The notes beneath the pieces are model-generated. The model did not search any database. It saw nothing but the letters and a program-made list of their open reading frames with translations, and was not told where the DNA came from. A DNA stretch of 64,000 nucleotides from Tanypteryx hageni (lineage: Eukaryota; Arthropoda; Insecta; Odonata; Petaluridae): the NCBI GenBank assembly GCA_028673005.1, contig CM054120.1, positions 54,868,057 to 54,932,056 of the forward strand. The letters run 5' to 3'. A program made the translations under genes and the position numbers. Of this stretch, positions 46,361 to 58,236 are shown piece by piece. The stretch's first letter is position 1. Each line of letters begins with the position of its first letter.

Positions 46361-48715
46361 CAATAAAAATTTCTCCAAAAAGAACTTGTTTAATGTCCTT
46401 GGGTATAGTAATATTTGTCCCAAATTTGTCTTAGGTGCCTTTTTGGCCGCTGGAGATATTTAAGTGGTATATTAGCGGTCTTTGAATGAGCTATCTAAAA
46501 GGTGGCGGACCCCCATGTCCAACCAAATGCCACCTGTCTAAATAGACGAAAAGAGCGAGGCGGGTGAGAAGGTGGTGCCTTGTTAGCCTCCCCCCGCAAG
46601 AAGAAAGTGAGTTGACCCGTGCAATGGTCCTCCAGGTGCTCCGCTCGCAGCGAGGCGTGCGGTTTACCCCTAGGTGGAATCTGGGTTCGCTCGGAAAGCC
46701 CTAACAGCTCTGGACCACATTGAATTACTGTACTTCCTTCAAAAGGGGGAGTTTTCGAACGCCAGCAAAAGCAACGAAAGCTAGGGGAATATGATGGTTG
46801 ATAGCCACTTGACATAAGCCAATGATCGATCGGTTTACACTGCTGAGCTCCGCTGTGCTCGCTCACCTCGCTGACTGACTGACTGGGCACTCAAACTTAT
46901 AAACAAACAATAGAAGCAGCAACCCAGGACCTTTTCAGGGCCACCAATGACGTGACTGGAGTAACGGCACATTTCAGGGCTACAGAGGCAGCGAAGGTCC
47001 TTCGCAAGGCAAACGCCTATAGTTGGGGTGAAGCTGAATAAGGATAAGAAAGTTAACTCAGTTGGGTCTCCTTTACTTACAATGGTCAACATCGCAGCTA
47101 GAATACAAAATTCAATATTCAGGTTCAAGATATGCAGGCTCAAGATCAATAGAACTCTATCAGCCTCAGGTGGTAAGCGAATACGAACAGAACTAAGGAT
47201 TTTTGTAGCAGGTCATTCCAGACAAGCATGGCTCTCTGTGAGAATACTAAAAAAATTGCCCGATTTAATAGAAGATATCTTTTTGAAAGACCTTAGGCTA
47301 CTTCATCCGATTTAGACGTTTATCATATGGAAGACGTAAGCTGCCGAATAAGTAAAAGCGGAAAATTTTATGAACCATCTCATGTGGGAAACGGAAAAAA
47401 ATGATCCAAATATATCAAATGGAAATATCTTTCATATACAAACATGCATATTTTGAAAAGAGTACAGAAATTCTGATGAAAGACAAAAGGGGTCCATCGA
47501 AATGTAATTTTTCCAAAGGTGCAAAAACAATATGGCTATATAGATAGCAATATATTATTCTTTTTCGGATATGAAGTATTGAACAACTCTCTTACATATG
47601 GAGATATTGCACGTAAATTGATGATCAGGATAGTTCACTGAGTATTATACCCATAATACGACACACGGGAAACGGAAATGTTTCACAGCTTGCAGAGCCT
47701 ATGCCCATTATCTGACTTTGTCTAAAGAAGGTGATTTACAAGAATAGGTGAATTCACAGAGAAAAGCAAAATTATGAAGAATAAATTGAAATCTCTTTTT
47801 CCAGTTGAAGGAAAAGTAATTACGCTCTATCGCAGTATTCCTGGAATAGAGGTAGGATTGTGTATGCAATTCTCTACGATAACAGTTCTCCAGTGTGAGA
47901 AGAATTTTTATAGATGCATTACAATTTTCTGACTACAAATTATGGGAATGGAAATTTGCAAACATCTTCAATTTTTCCGACGTGAAATAAATATTGCATG
48001 TATAAGATATTTATAATATATATATATATATATACCCCATACAGGCTCATCTAAGGAAAATAAATAACACGAAAAAACATTTTTTTTCAACAATATAATG
48101 CATAAAAATGCAAAAAACACTTGGAAACCTCCTCCCTTTTATAGGATGTATTCTTCTTAAATGCGCCTATTGTATCAAAAAAACCAAGTATAAGCACTCC
48201 CCTCTAAACAAACAAAAGATATACAGTTCGAAGGAAACATGCAACCAGCTAGAGGTAGGAAGGATAGATAAATTGTCTTCAATATGGGGAGATGGCACAT
48301 GGACTGTGGATCGGGATTGTTCAGTGAATATTAAATCCATAATAGGACACAACGAAAATGGAAAGGTTGTACAAATTGGACTGCGTCTTAAGAAGCCGAT
48401 TTACAGGAATAGGTGAATTAACTCAGAAAGCGAAAATAAGCAGAATAACTGGAAATCTCTTTTTTCAGCGAATGGAAAAGTAGTTGTGCTGTATCAAAAT
48501 ATTTCTGGAGGAGAGGTAGGTCTATGTACGCATTTCTCTATTCTAATAGATCTAGCGTTGGAGAAAAAGTTTTGTAGATGCATTGCAATTGTCAGATTCC
48601 AAAAAATGGGAATGGAAATATGCAAGCATTTTCCATTTCACAGTGGTGAAATAAATGGAAATATATTGCGTGTATATGATATTTAAACAATATATACACC
48701 CCACAAAAGCTCGAG
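46361..48715. repeat. 2.35-kb non-tRNA spacer, copy 2
   Basis: Same edges as copy 1 and almost identical throughout. It shares with copy 4 an A in TTTACACTGCTGAGC where copies 1 and 3 have T. The AT dinucleotide run is 19 bases (48,016-48,034). Confidence 0.9.
48108..48416 (+). other. 102-codon open frame in AT-rich part of spacer
   Basis: ATG-initiated; C-terminal half reads like folded protein (IWGDGTWTVDRDC), but no family is recognised. Also open at 54,199-54,507 and 59,986-60,294. In spacer 1 the frame at 42,336 is broken by a 14-bp deletion and stops at 42,485 after 49 residues. Confidence 0.22.
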
Positions 48716-48802
48716 CATCTGTTGGGGCAGTTTGATACAAGCTTGGATAGTTCCGTCCCAACCAAGGAAACATCCGTGTTCAGAAACGAGAGAAAGTGTT
48801 CT

Positions 48803-48873
48803 GCTACGTTCGATCAGGGATAAAATATCCGCCCGGCAAGTGGAAGACCCGGGTTCGATTCCCGGTCATAGCA
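48803..48873 (+). tRNA. tRNA-like element following spacer 2
   Basis: Acceptor starts GCTACGT, followed by TC at 8-9 and a GATC/AAAT D-stem. Loop CCGGCAA with perfect anticodon stem and T-arm. Paralogues at 43,017 and 60,681; absent after spacer 3. Confidence 0.58.
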
Positions 48874-49107
48874 CCCTTTTTTCTCGTTTCAAAATTATTT
48901 TTACCTTTACAGAATATGCCTGTCTGCAAAGGATCTTCGGATGATATTATTCGATCAATTTCTGGTTTGGCAATCTCACCATTTAACAAGGAGGATTTTT
49001 TTCGATGTATCTCTTAGAGGACATCTGTTGGGAAGTTTGATACCAGCGTGGTTAGTTCCGTCCCAACCAAGGAAACATCCGTGTTCAGAAACGAGAGAAA
49101 GTGTTCT

Positions 49108-49178
49108 GCTACGATAGTTCAGGGGTAGAATATCCGACCGGCAATTGGAAGACCCGGGTTCGTTTCCCGGTCAAAGCA
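49108..49178 (+). tRNA. tRNA-like element, altered T-loop
   Basis: Loop CCGGCAA, stem TCCGA/TTGGA. T-loop TTCGTTT replaces A58 by T, altering the B box (GGTTCGTTTCC). Acceptor TCAAAGC. Paralogue at 54,894. Confidence 0.45.
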
Positions 49179-52100
49179 GACTTTTTTCTTTTTTCAAAAT
49201 CATTTCCACCTTTACAGCTTATGGATGTCTGCATAGGATCTTCGGATCATATTATTCAATAATGTCTTTTTCGGCAATCTCACCATTTGAGGGAGAGGAG
49301 TTTCTTTCGATGTATCTCTTAGAGGACATTTGTTAGGGCAGTTTGATACTAGCTTGGCAAGTACCGTCCTAAACAAGGAAACTTCCGTGTTTAGAAACGA
49401 GAGAAAGTGTTCTGCTACGATAGTTCAGGGGTAGAATATCCTCCCGGTAAATGAACGACCCGGGTACGATTTCCGGTCATAGGAGGCTTTTTTCTCGTTT
49501 CAAAATTATTCCCACTTTTACAGCTTACGCCTGCCTGCATAAGATCTTCGGATCATAATATTCCATCAATTTCTTGTTTGCCAATCTTTCTATTTGAGAG
49601 GGAGGATTTTCTTTCGGTGAATCTATTAGAAGACATCTGTTGGGGCAGTTTGATACTAGTTTAGCTAGATCCGTCCCAACCAAGGACACATCCGTGTTCA
49701 GAACGAGACTTACTTTTCTGCTACGATAGTCCAGGGGTAGAATATCCGCCCGGCAAGTGGAAGACCCGGGTTCGATTCCCGGTCATAGCACACTTTTTTC
49801 TCGTTTCAATAATATTTTCACCTTTACAGCATATGCCTGTCTGCAAAGGATCTTCGGATCATATTATTCCATCAATTTCTAGTTTGCCAATCTCACCATT
49901 TGACAAGGAGGATTTTTTTCGATGTATCACTTAGAGGAAATCTGTTGGGGCAGTTTGATACTAGCGTGGCTATTTCCGTCCCAACCAAGGATACATCCGT
50001 GTTCAGAAACGAGAGAAAGTGTTCTGCTACGTTAGATCAGGGATAGAATATCCGCCCTAAAATTGGAAGACCAGGTTTCGATTCCATATAATAGCAGATT
50101 TTTTCGCGTTTCAAAATTTTCCCAACTTTACAGATTATGCCTGTCTGCATAGGATCTTCGAAACATATTATTCCATCAATTTCTTATTAAGCAATCTCAC
50201 CATTTGAGAGGTAGTAGTTTCTTTCGTTGTATCTCTTAGAGGACATCTGTTGGGGAACTTTGATACTAGCTTGGCTAATACCGTCCCAACAAAGGAAACA
50301 TCCATGTTCAGAAACGAGAGAAAGTGTTCTGCTACGACAGTTAATGGGTATAATATCCGACCGGCAAGTGGAAGACCCGGGTTCGATTCAAAGTCATAGC
50401 AGACTTTTTTCTCGTTTCAAAATTATTCCCAACTTTACAGCTTATGCCTGTCTGCATAGGATCTTCGGATCATATTATTCCATCAATTTTTTGCTTGGCA
50501 ATCTCAACATTTGAGAGGGAGGATTTTCTTTCGGTGTATCTCTTAGAAGACATCTGTTGGGCAGTTTGTTACTAGCTTGGCTAGTTCCGTTTCAAACAAG
50601 GAAACATCCGTGTTCAGAAACGAGAGTAAGTGTTCTGTTACGATAGTTCAGGGGTAGAATATCCGCCCGGCAAGTGGAAGACGTGGCTTCGATTCCCGGT
50701 CATAGTAGACTTTTTTCTCGTTTCATAATAATTCCCAATTTTACAGCTTATGCCTGTCCGCATAGGATTTTTGGATCATATTAATCCATCAATTTCTTAT
50801 TTGGTAATCTCACCATTTAAGAGGGAGGAGTTTCTTTCGATGTTTTTCTTAGAGGACATCTGTAGGGGCAGTTTGATACTAGCTGGGCTAGTTCCGTCCC
50901 AACCAAGGAAACAACTGGTTTCAGAAACCAGAGAAAGTGTTCTTCTACGATAGTTAAGTGGTATAATATCTGCCCAGCATGTGGATGACTCGGGTTCGAT
51001 TCCCGGTCATAGCAGACTTTTTTCTCGTTTCAAAATTATTCCCACCTTTACAGCTTATGCCTGTCTGCGTAGGAACTTTGGATTATATCATTCCATCAAT
51101 TTCTTGTTTGGCAATCTCACCATATGAGAGTGAGGAGTTTCTTTCGATGCATCACTTAGAGGACATCTGTTGGGGCAGTTTGATACTAGCTTGGCTAGTT
51201 CCGTCCCAACCAATTAAACATCCGTTTTCAGAAACGAGAGAACGTATTCTGTTACGATAGTTGAGGGGTAGAATATCCGTCCGGCATTTAAAAGACCCGG
51301 GTTCGATTCCTGGTCATAGCAGTCTTTTTTCTCGATTCAAAATTATTCCCACCTTTACATCTTATGGATGTCTGCATAGGATCTTCGGATCATATTATTC
51401 AATCAATGTCTTCTTCGGCTATCTCACCATTTCAGGGAGAGGAATTTCTTTCGATGTATTTCTTAGAGGACATCTGTTAGGGCAGTTTGATACTAGCTTG
51501 GCAAGTACCGTCCCAACCAAGAAAACATCCGTGTTTAGAAACGAGAGAAAGTGTTTTGCTACGATAGATCAGGGGTAGAATATCCTCCCGGCAGATGAAC
51601 GACCCGGGTACGATTCCCGGGCAAAGCACACTTTTTTCTGGTTTCATAATTATTCCCACATTTACAGCTTACGCCTGTCTGCATAAGATCTTCGGATCAT
51701 ATTATTCCATCAAATTCATGTTTGGCAATCTTACCATTTGATAGGGAGGATTTTCTTTCGGTGACTCTATTAGAAGACATCTGTTGGGGCAGTTTGATAC
51801 TAGTTTAGCTAGTTCCGTCCCAACCAAGGAAACAGTCGTGTTCAGAACGAGAGATAGTGTTCTGCTACGATAGTCCAGGGTTAGAATATCCGCACAGCAA
51901 GTGGAAGACCCGGGTTCGATTCCCGGTCATAGCACACTTTTTCTCGTTTCAAAATTATTTTCACCTTTACAGCATATTCCTGTCTGCAAAGGATCTTCGG
52001 ATCATATTATTCCATCAATTTCTTGTTTGGCAATCTCACCATTTGACAAGGAGAATTTTTTTCGATGTATCTCCTAGAGGACATCTGTTAGGGCAGTTTG

Positions 52101-52451
52101 ATACTAGCGTGGCTAGTTCCGTCCAAACCAAGGATACATCCGTGTTAAGAAACCAGAGAATGTGTTCTGCTACGATAGTTCAGGGGTAGAACATCCGACC
52201 GGCAAGTGGAAGACCCGGGTTCGATTCCCGGTCACAGCAGACTTTTTTCTCGTTTCAAAATTATTCCCAACTTTACAGCTTATGCCTGTCTGCATAGGAT
52301 CTTCGGATCATATTATTCCATCAATTTCTTGCTTGGCAATCTCACCATTTGAGAGGGAGGAATTTCTTACGTTGTATCTCTTAGAAGACATCTGTTGGGC
52401 AGTTTGATATTAGCTTGGCTAGTTCCGTTCCAAACAGGGAAACATCCGTGT

Positions 52452-54806
52452 CAATAAAAATTTCTCCAAAAAGAACTTGTTTAATGTCCTTGGGTATAGT
52501 AATATTTGTCCCAAATTTGTCTTAGGTGCCTTTTTGGCCGCTGGAGATATTTAAGTGGTATATTAGCGGTCTTTGAATGGGCTATCTAAAAGGTGGCGGA
52601 CCCCCATGTCCAACCAAATGCCACCTGTCTAAATAGACGAAAAGAGCGAGGCGGGTGAGAAGGTGGTGCCTTGTTAGCCTCCCCCCGCAAGAAGAAAGTG
52701 AGTTGACCCGTGCAATGGTCCTCCAGGTGCTCCGCTCGCAGCGAGGCGTGCGGTTTACCCCTAGGTGGAATCTGGGTTCGCTCGGAAAGCCCTAACAGCT
52801 CTGGACCACATTGAATTACTGTACTTCCTTCAAAAGGGGGAGTTTTCGAACGCCAGCAAAAGCAACGAAAGCTAGGGGAATATGATGGTTGATAGCCACT
52901 TGACATAAGCCAATGATCGATCGGTTTACTCTGCTGAGCTCCGCTGTGCTCGCTCACCTCGCTGACTGACTGACTGGGCACTCAAACTTATAAACAAACA
53001 ATAGAAGCAGCAACCCAGGACCTTTTCAGGGCCACCAATGACGTGACTGGAGTAACGGCACATTTCAGGGCTACAGAGGCAGCGAAGGTCCTTCGCAAGG
53101 CAAACGCCTATAGTTGGGGTGAAGCTGAATAAGGATAAGAAAGTTAACTCAGTTGGGTCTCCTTTACTTACAATGGTCAACATCGCAGCTAGAATACAAA
53201 ATTCAATATTCAGGTTCAAGATATGCAGGCTCAAGATCAATAGAACTCTATCAGCCTCAGGTGGTAAGCGAATACGAACAGAACTAAGGATTTTTGTAGC
53301 AGGTCATTCCAGACAAGCATGGCTCTCTGTGAGAATACTAAAAAAATTGCCCGATTTAATAGAAGATATCTTTTTGAAAGACCTTAGGCTACTTCATCCG
53401 ATTTAGACGTTTATCATATGGAAGACGTAAGCTGCCGAATAAGTAAAAGCGGAAAATTTTATGAACCATCTCATGTGGGAAACGGAAAAAAATGATCCAA
53501 ATATATCAAATGGAAATATCTTTCATATACAAACATGCATATTTTGAAAAGAGTACAGAAATTCTGATGAAAGACAAAAGGGGTCCATCGAAATGTAATT
53601 TTTCCAAAGGTGCAAAAACAATATGGCTATATAGATAGCAATATATTATTCTTTTTCGGATATGAAGTATTGAACAACTCTCTTACATATGGAGATATTG
53701 CACGTAAATTGATGATCAGGATAGTTCACTGAGTATTATACCCATAATACGACACACGGGAAACGGAAATGTTTCACAGCTTGCAGAGCCTATGCCCATT
53801 ATCTGACTTTGTCTAAAGAAGGTGATTTACAAGAATAGGTGAATTCACAGAGAAAAGCAAAATTATGAAGAATAAATTGAAATCTCTTTTTCCAGTTGAA
53901 GGAAAAGTAATTACGCTCTATCGCAGTATTCCTGGAATAGAGGTAGGATTGTGTATGCAATTCTCTACGATAACAGTTCTCCAGTGTGTGAAGAATTTTT
54001 ATAGATGCATTACAATTTTCTGACTACAAATTATGGGAATGGAAATTTGCAAACATCTTCAATTTTTCCGACGTGAAATAAATATTGCATGTATAAGATA
54101 TTTATACTATATATATATATATATACCCCATACAGGCTCATCTAAGGAAAATAAATAACACGAAAAAACATTTTTTTTCAACAATATAATGCATAAAAAT
54201 GCAAAAAACACTTGGAAACCTCCTCCCTTTTATAGGATGTATTCTTCTTAAATGCGCCTATTGTATCAAAAAAACCAAGTATAAGCACTCCCCTCTAAAC
54301 AAACAAAAGATATACAGTTCGAAGGAAACATGCAACCAGCTAGAGGTAGGAAGGATAGATAAATTGTCTTCAATATGGGGAGATGGCACATGGACTGTGG
54401 ATCGGGATTGTTCAGTGAATATTAAATCCATAATAGGACACAACGAAAATGGAAAGGTTGTACAAATTGGACTGCGTCTTAAGAAGCCGATTTACAGGAA
54501 TAGGTGAATTAACTCAGAAAGCGAAAATAAGCAGAATAACTAGAAATCTCTTTTTTCAGCGAATGGAAAAGTAGTTGTGCTGTATCAAAATATTTCTGGA
54601 GGAGAGGTAGGTCTATGTACGCATTTCTCTATTCTAATAGATCTAGCGTTGGAGAAAAAGTTTTGTAGATGCATTGCAATTGTCAGATTCCAAAAAATGG
54701 GAATGGAAATATGCAAGCATTTTCCATTTCACAGTGGTGAAATAAATGGAAATATATTGCGTGTATATGATATTTAAACAATATATACACCCCACAAAAG
54801 CTCGAG
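52452..54806. repeat. 2.35-kb non-tRNA spacer, copy 3
   Basis: Near-identical to copy 2, with scattered substitutions and an 18-base AT run (54,108-54,125). Confidence 0.9.
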
Positions 54807-54893
54807 CATCTGTTGGGGCAGTTTGATACAAGCTTGGATAGTTCCGTCCCAACCAAGGAAACATCCGTGTTCAGAAACGAGAGAAAGTGTTCT

Positions 54894-54964
54894 GCTACGA
54901 TAGTTCAGGGGTAGAATATCCGACCGGCAATTGGAAGACCCGGGTTCGTTTCCCGGTCAAAGCA
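54894..54964 (+). tRNA. tRNA-like element following spacer 3, altered T-loop
   Basis: Same as the domain at 49,108. Here it lies only 88 bp after the spacer because the intervening unit has been deleted. Confidence 0.45.
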
Positions 54965-57953
54965 GACTTTTTTCTTTTTTCAAAATTATTCCCACCTTTA
55001 CAGCTTATGGATGTCTGCATAGGATCTTCGGATCATATTATTCAATAATGTCTTTTTCGGCAATCTCACCATTTGAGGGAGAGGAGTTTCTTTCGATGTA
55101 TCTCTTAGAGGACATTTGTTAGGGCAGTTTAATACTAGCTTGGCAAGTACCGTCCTAAACAAGGAAACTTCCGTGTTTAGAAACGAGAGAAAGTGTTCTG
55201 CTACGATAGTTCAGGGGTAGAATATCCTCCCGGCAAATGAACGACCCGGGTACGATTTCCGGTCATAGGAGGCTTTTTTCTCGTTTCAAAATTATTCCCA
55301 CCTTTACAGCTTACGCCTGCCTGCATAAGATCTTCGGATCATAATATTCCATCAATTTCTTGTTTGCCAATCTTTCTATTTGAGAGGGAGGATTTTCTTT
55401 CGGTGAATCTATTAGAAGACATCTGTTGGGGCAGTTTGATACTAGTTTAGCTAGATCCGTCCCAACCAAGGACACATCCGTGTTCAGAACGAGACTTACT
55501 TTTCTGCTACGATAGTCCAGGGGTAGAATATCCGCCCGGCAAGTGGAAGACCCGGGTTCGATTCCCGGTCATAGCACACTTTTTTCTCGTTTCAATAATA
55601 TTTTCACCTGTACAGCATATGCCTGTCTGCAAAGGATCTTCGGATCATATTATTCCATCAATTTCTAGTTTGCCAATCTCACCATTTGACAAGGAGGATT
55701 TTTTTCGATGTATCCCTTAGAGGACATCTGTTGGGGCAGTTTGATACTAGCGTGGCTATTTCCGTCCCAACCAAGGATACATCCGTGTTCAGAAACGAGA
55801 GAAAGTGTTCTGCTACGTTAGATCAGGGATAGAATATCCGCCCGAAAATTGGAAGACCAGGGTTCGATTCCATATAATAGCAGATTTTTTCGCGTTTCAA
55901 AATTTTCCCAACTTTACAGATTATGCCTGTCTGCATAGGATCTTCGAAACATATTATTCCATCAATTTCTTATTAAGCAATCTCACCATTTGAGAGGTAG
56001 TAGTTTCTTTCGTTGTATCTCTTAGAGGACATCTGTTGGGGAACTTTGATACTAGCTTGGCTAATACCGTCCCAACAAAGGAAACATCCATGTTCAGAAA
56101 CGAGAGAAAGTGTTCTGCTACGACAGTTAATGGGTATAATATCCGACCGGCAATTGGAAGACCCGGGTTCGATTCAAAGTCATAGCAGACTTTTTTCTCG
56201 TTTCAAAATTATTCCCAACTTTACAGCTTATGCCTGTCTGCATAGGATCTTCGGATCATATTATTCCATCAATTTTTTGCTTGGCAATCTCAACATTTGA
56301 GAGGGAGGATTTTCTTTCGGTGTATCTCTTAGAAGACATCTGTTGGGCAGTTTGTTACTAGCTTGGCTAGTTCCGTTTCAAACTAGGAAACATCCGTGTT
56401 CAGAAACGAGAGTAAGTGTTCTGTTACGATAGTTCAGGGGTAGAATATCCGCCCGGCAAGTGGAAGACGTGGCTTCGATTCCCGGTCATAGTAGACTTTT
56501 TTCTCGTTTACAATAATTCCCAATTTTACAGCTTATGCCTGTCCGCATAGGATTTTTGGATCATATTAATCCATCAATTTCTTATTTGGTAATCTAACCA
56601 TTTAAGAGGGAGGAGTTTCTTTCGATGTTTTTCTTAGAGGACATCTGTGGGGGCAGTTTGATACTAGCTGGGCTAGTTCCGTCCCAACCAAGGAAACAAC
56701 TGGTTTCAGAAACCAGAGAAAGTGTTCTTCTACGATAGTTAAGTGGTATAATATCTGCCCAGCATGTGGATGACTCGGGTTCGATTCCCGGTCATAGCAG
56801 ACTTTTTTCTAGTTTCAAAATTATTCCCACCTTTACAGCTTATGCCTGTCTGCGTAGGAACTTTGGATCATATCATTCCATCAATTTCTTGTTTGGCAAT
56901 CTCACCATTTGAGAGTGAGGAGTTTCTTTCGGTGCATCACTTAGAGGACATCTGTTGGGGCAGTTTGATACTAGCTTGGCTAGTTCCGTCCCAACCAATT
57001 AAACATCCGTTTTCAGAAACGAGAGAACGTATTCTGTTACGATAGTTTAGGGGTAGAATATCCGTCCGGCAAGTAAAAGACCCGGGTTCGATTTCTGGTC
57101 ATAGCAGACTTTTTTCTCGATTCAAAATTATTCCCACCTTTACATCTTATGGATGTCTGCATAGGATCTTCGGATCATATTATTCAATCAATGTCTTCTT
57201 CGGCTATCTCACCATTTCAGGGAGAGGAATTTCTTTCGATGTATCTCTTAGAGGACATCTGTTAGGGCAGTTTGATACTAGCTTGGCAAGTACCGTCCCA
57301 ACCAAGAAAACATCCGTGTTTAGAAACGAGAGAAAGTGTTTTGCTACGATAGATCAGGGGTAGAATATCCTCCCGGCAGATGAACGACCCGGGTACGATT
57401 CCCGGGCAAAGCACACTTTTTTCTGGTTTCATAATTATTCCCACATTTACAGCTTACGCCTGTCTGCATAAGATCTTCGGATCATATTATTCCATCAAAT
57501 TCATGTTTGGCAATCTTACCATTTGATAGGGAGGATTTTCTTTCGGTGACTCTATTAGAAGACATCTGTTGGGGCAGTTTGATACTAGTTTAGCTAGTTC
57601 CGTCCCAACCAAGGAAACAGTCGTGTTCAGAACGAGAGATAGTGTTCTGCTACGATAGTCCAGGGTTAGAATATCCGCACAGCAAGTGGAAGACCCGGGT
57701 TCGATTCCCGGTCATAGCACACTTTTTCTCGTTTCAAAATTATTTTCACCTTTACAGCATATTCCTGTCTGCAAAGGATCTTCGGATCATATTATTCCAT
57801 CAATTTCTTGTTTGGCAATCTCACCATTTGACAAGGAGGATTTTTTTCGATGTATCTCCTAGAGGACATCTGTTAGGGCAGTTTGATACTAGCGTGGCTA
57901 GTTCCGTCCAAACCAAGGAAACATCCGTGTTAAGAAACCTGAGAATGTGTTCT

Positions 57954-58024
57954 GCTACGATAGTTCAGGGGTAGAACATCCGACCGGCAAGTGGAAGACC
58001 CGGGTTCGATTCCCGGTCACAGCA
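57954..58024 (+). tRNA. tRNA-like element preceding spacer 4
   Basis: Same domain as 40,303 with GAAC in the D-stem, CCGGCAA loop and TCACAGC acceptor strand. Confidence 0.65.
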
Positions 58025-58236
58025 GACTTTTTTCTCGTTTCAAAATTATTCCCAACTTTACAGCTTATGCCTGTCTGCATAGGATCTTCGGATCATATTA
58101 TTCCATCAATTTCTTGCTTGGCAATCTCACCATTTGAGAGGGAGGAATTTCTTACGTTGTATCTCTTAGAAGACATCTGTTGGGCAGTTTGATATTAGCT
58201 TGGCTAGTTCCGTTCCAAACAGGGAAACATCCGTGT

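Larger units (their letters stand above)
48716..52451 (+). repeat. Family C unit block 2 (12 units)
   Basis: Domain starts at 48803, 49108, 49414, 49720, 50026, 50331, 50637, 50944, 51251, 51558, 51864 and 52169. This is the complete block; blocks 1 and 3 are each about 305 bp shorter. Confidence 0.92.
54807..58236 (+). repeat. Family C unit block 3 (11 units)
   Basis: Domain starts at 54894, 55200, 55506, 55812, 56117, 56423, 56729, 57036, 57343, 57649 and 57954. It lacks one unit relative to block 2, but with a different breakpoint from block 1: here the 48803-type tRNA domain is absent and the 49108 type comes first. Confidence 0.92.
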
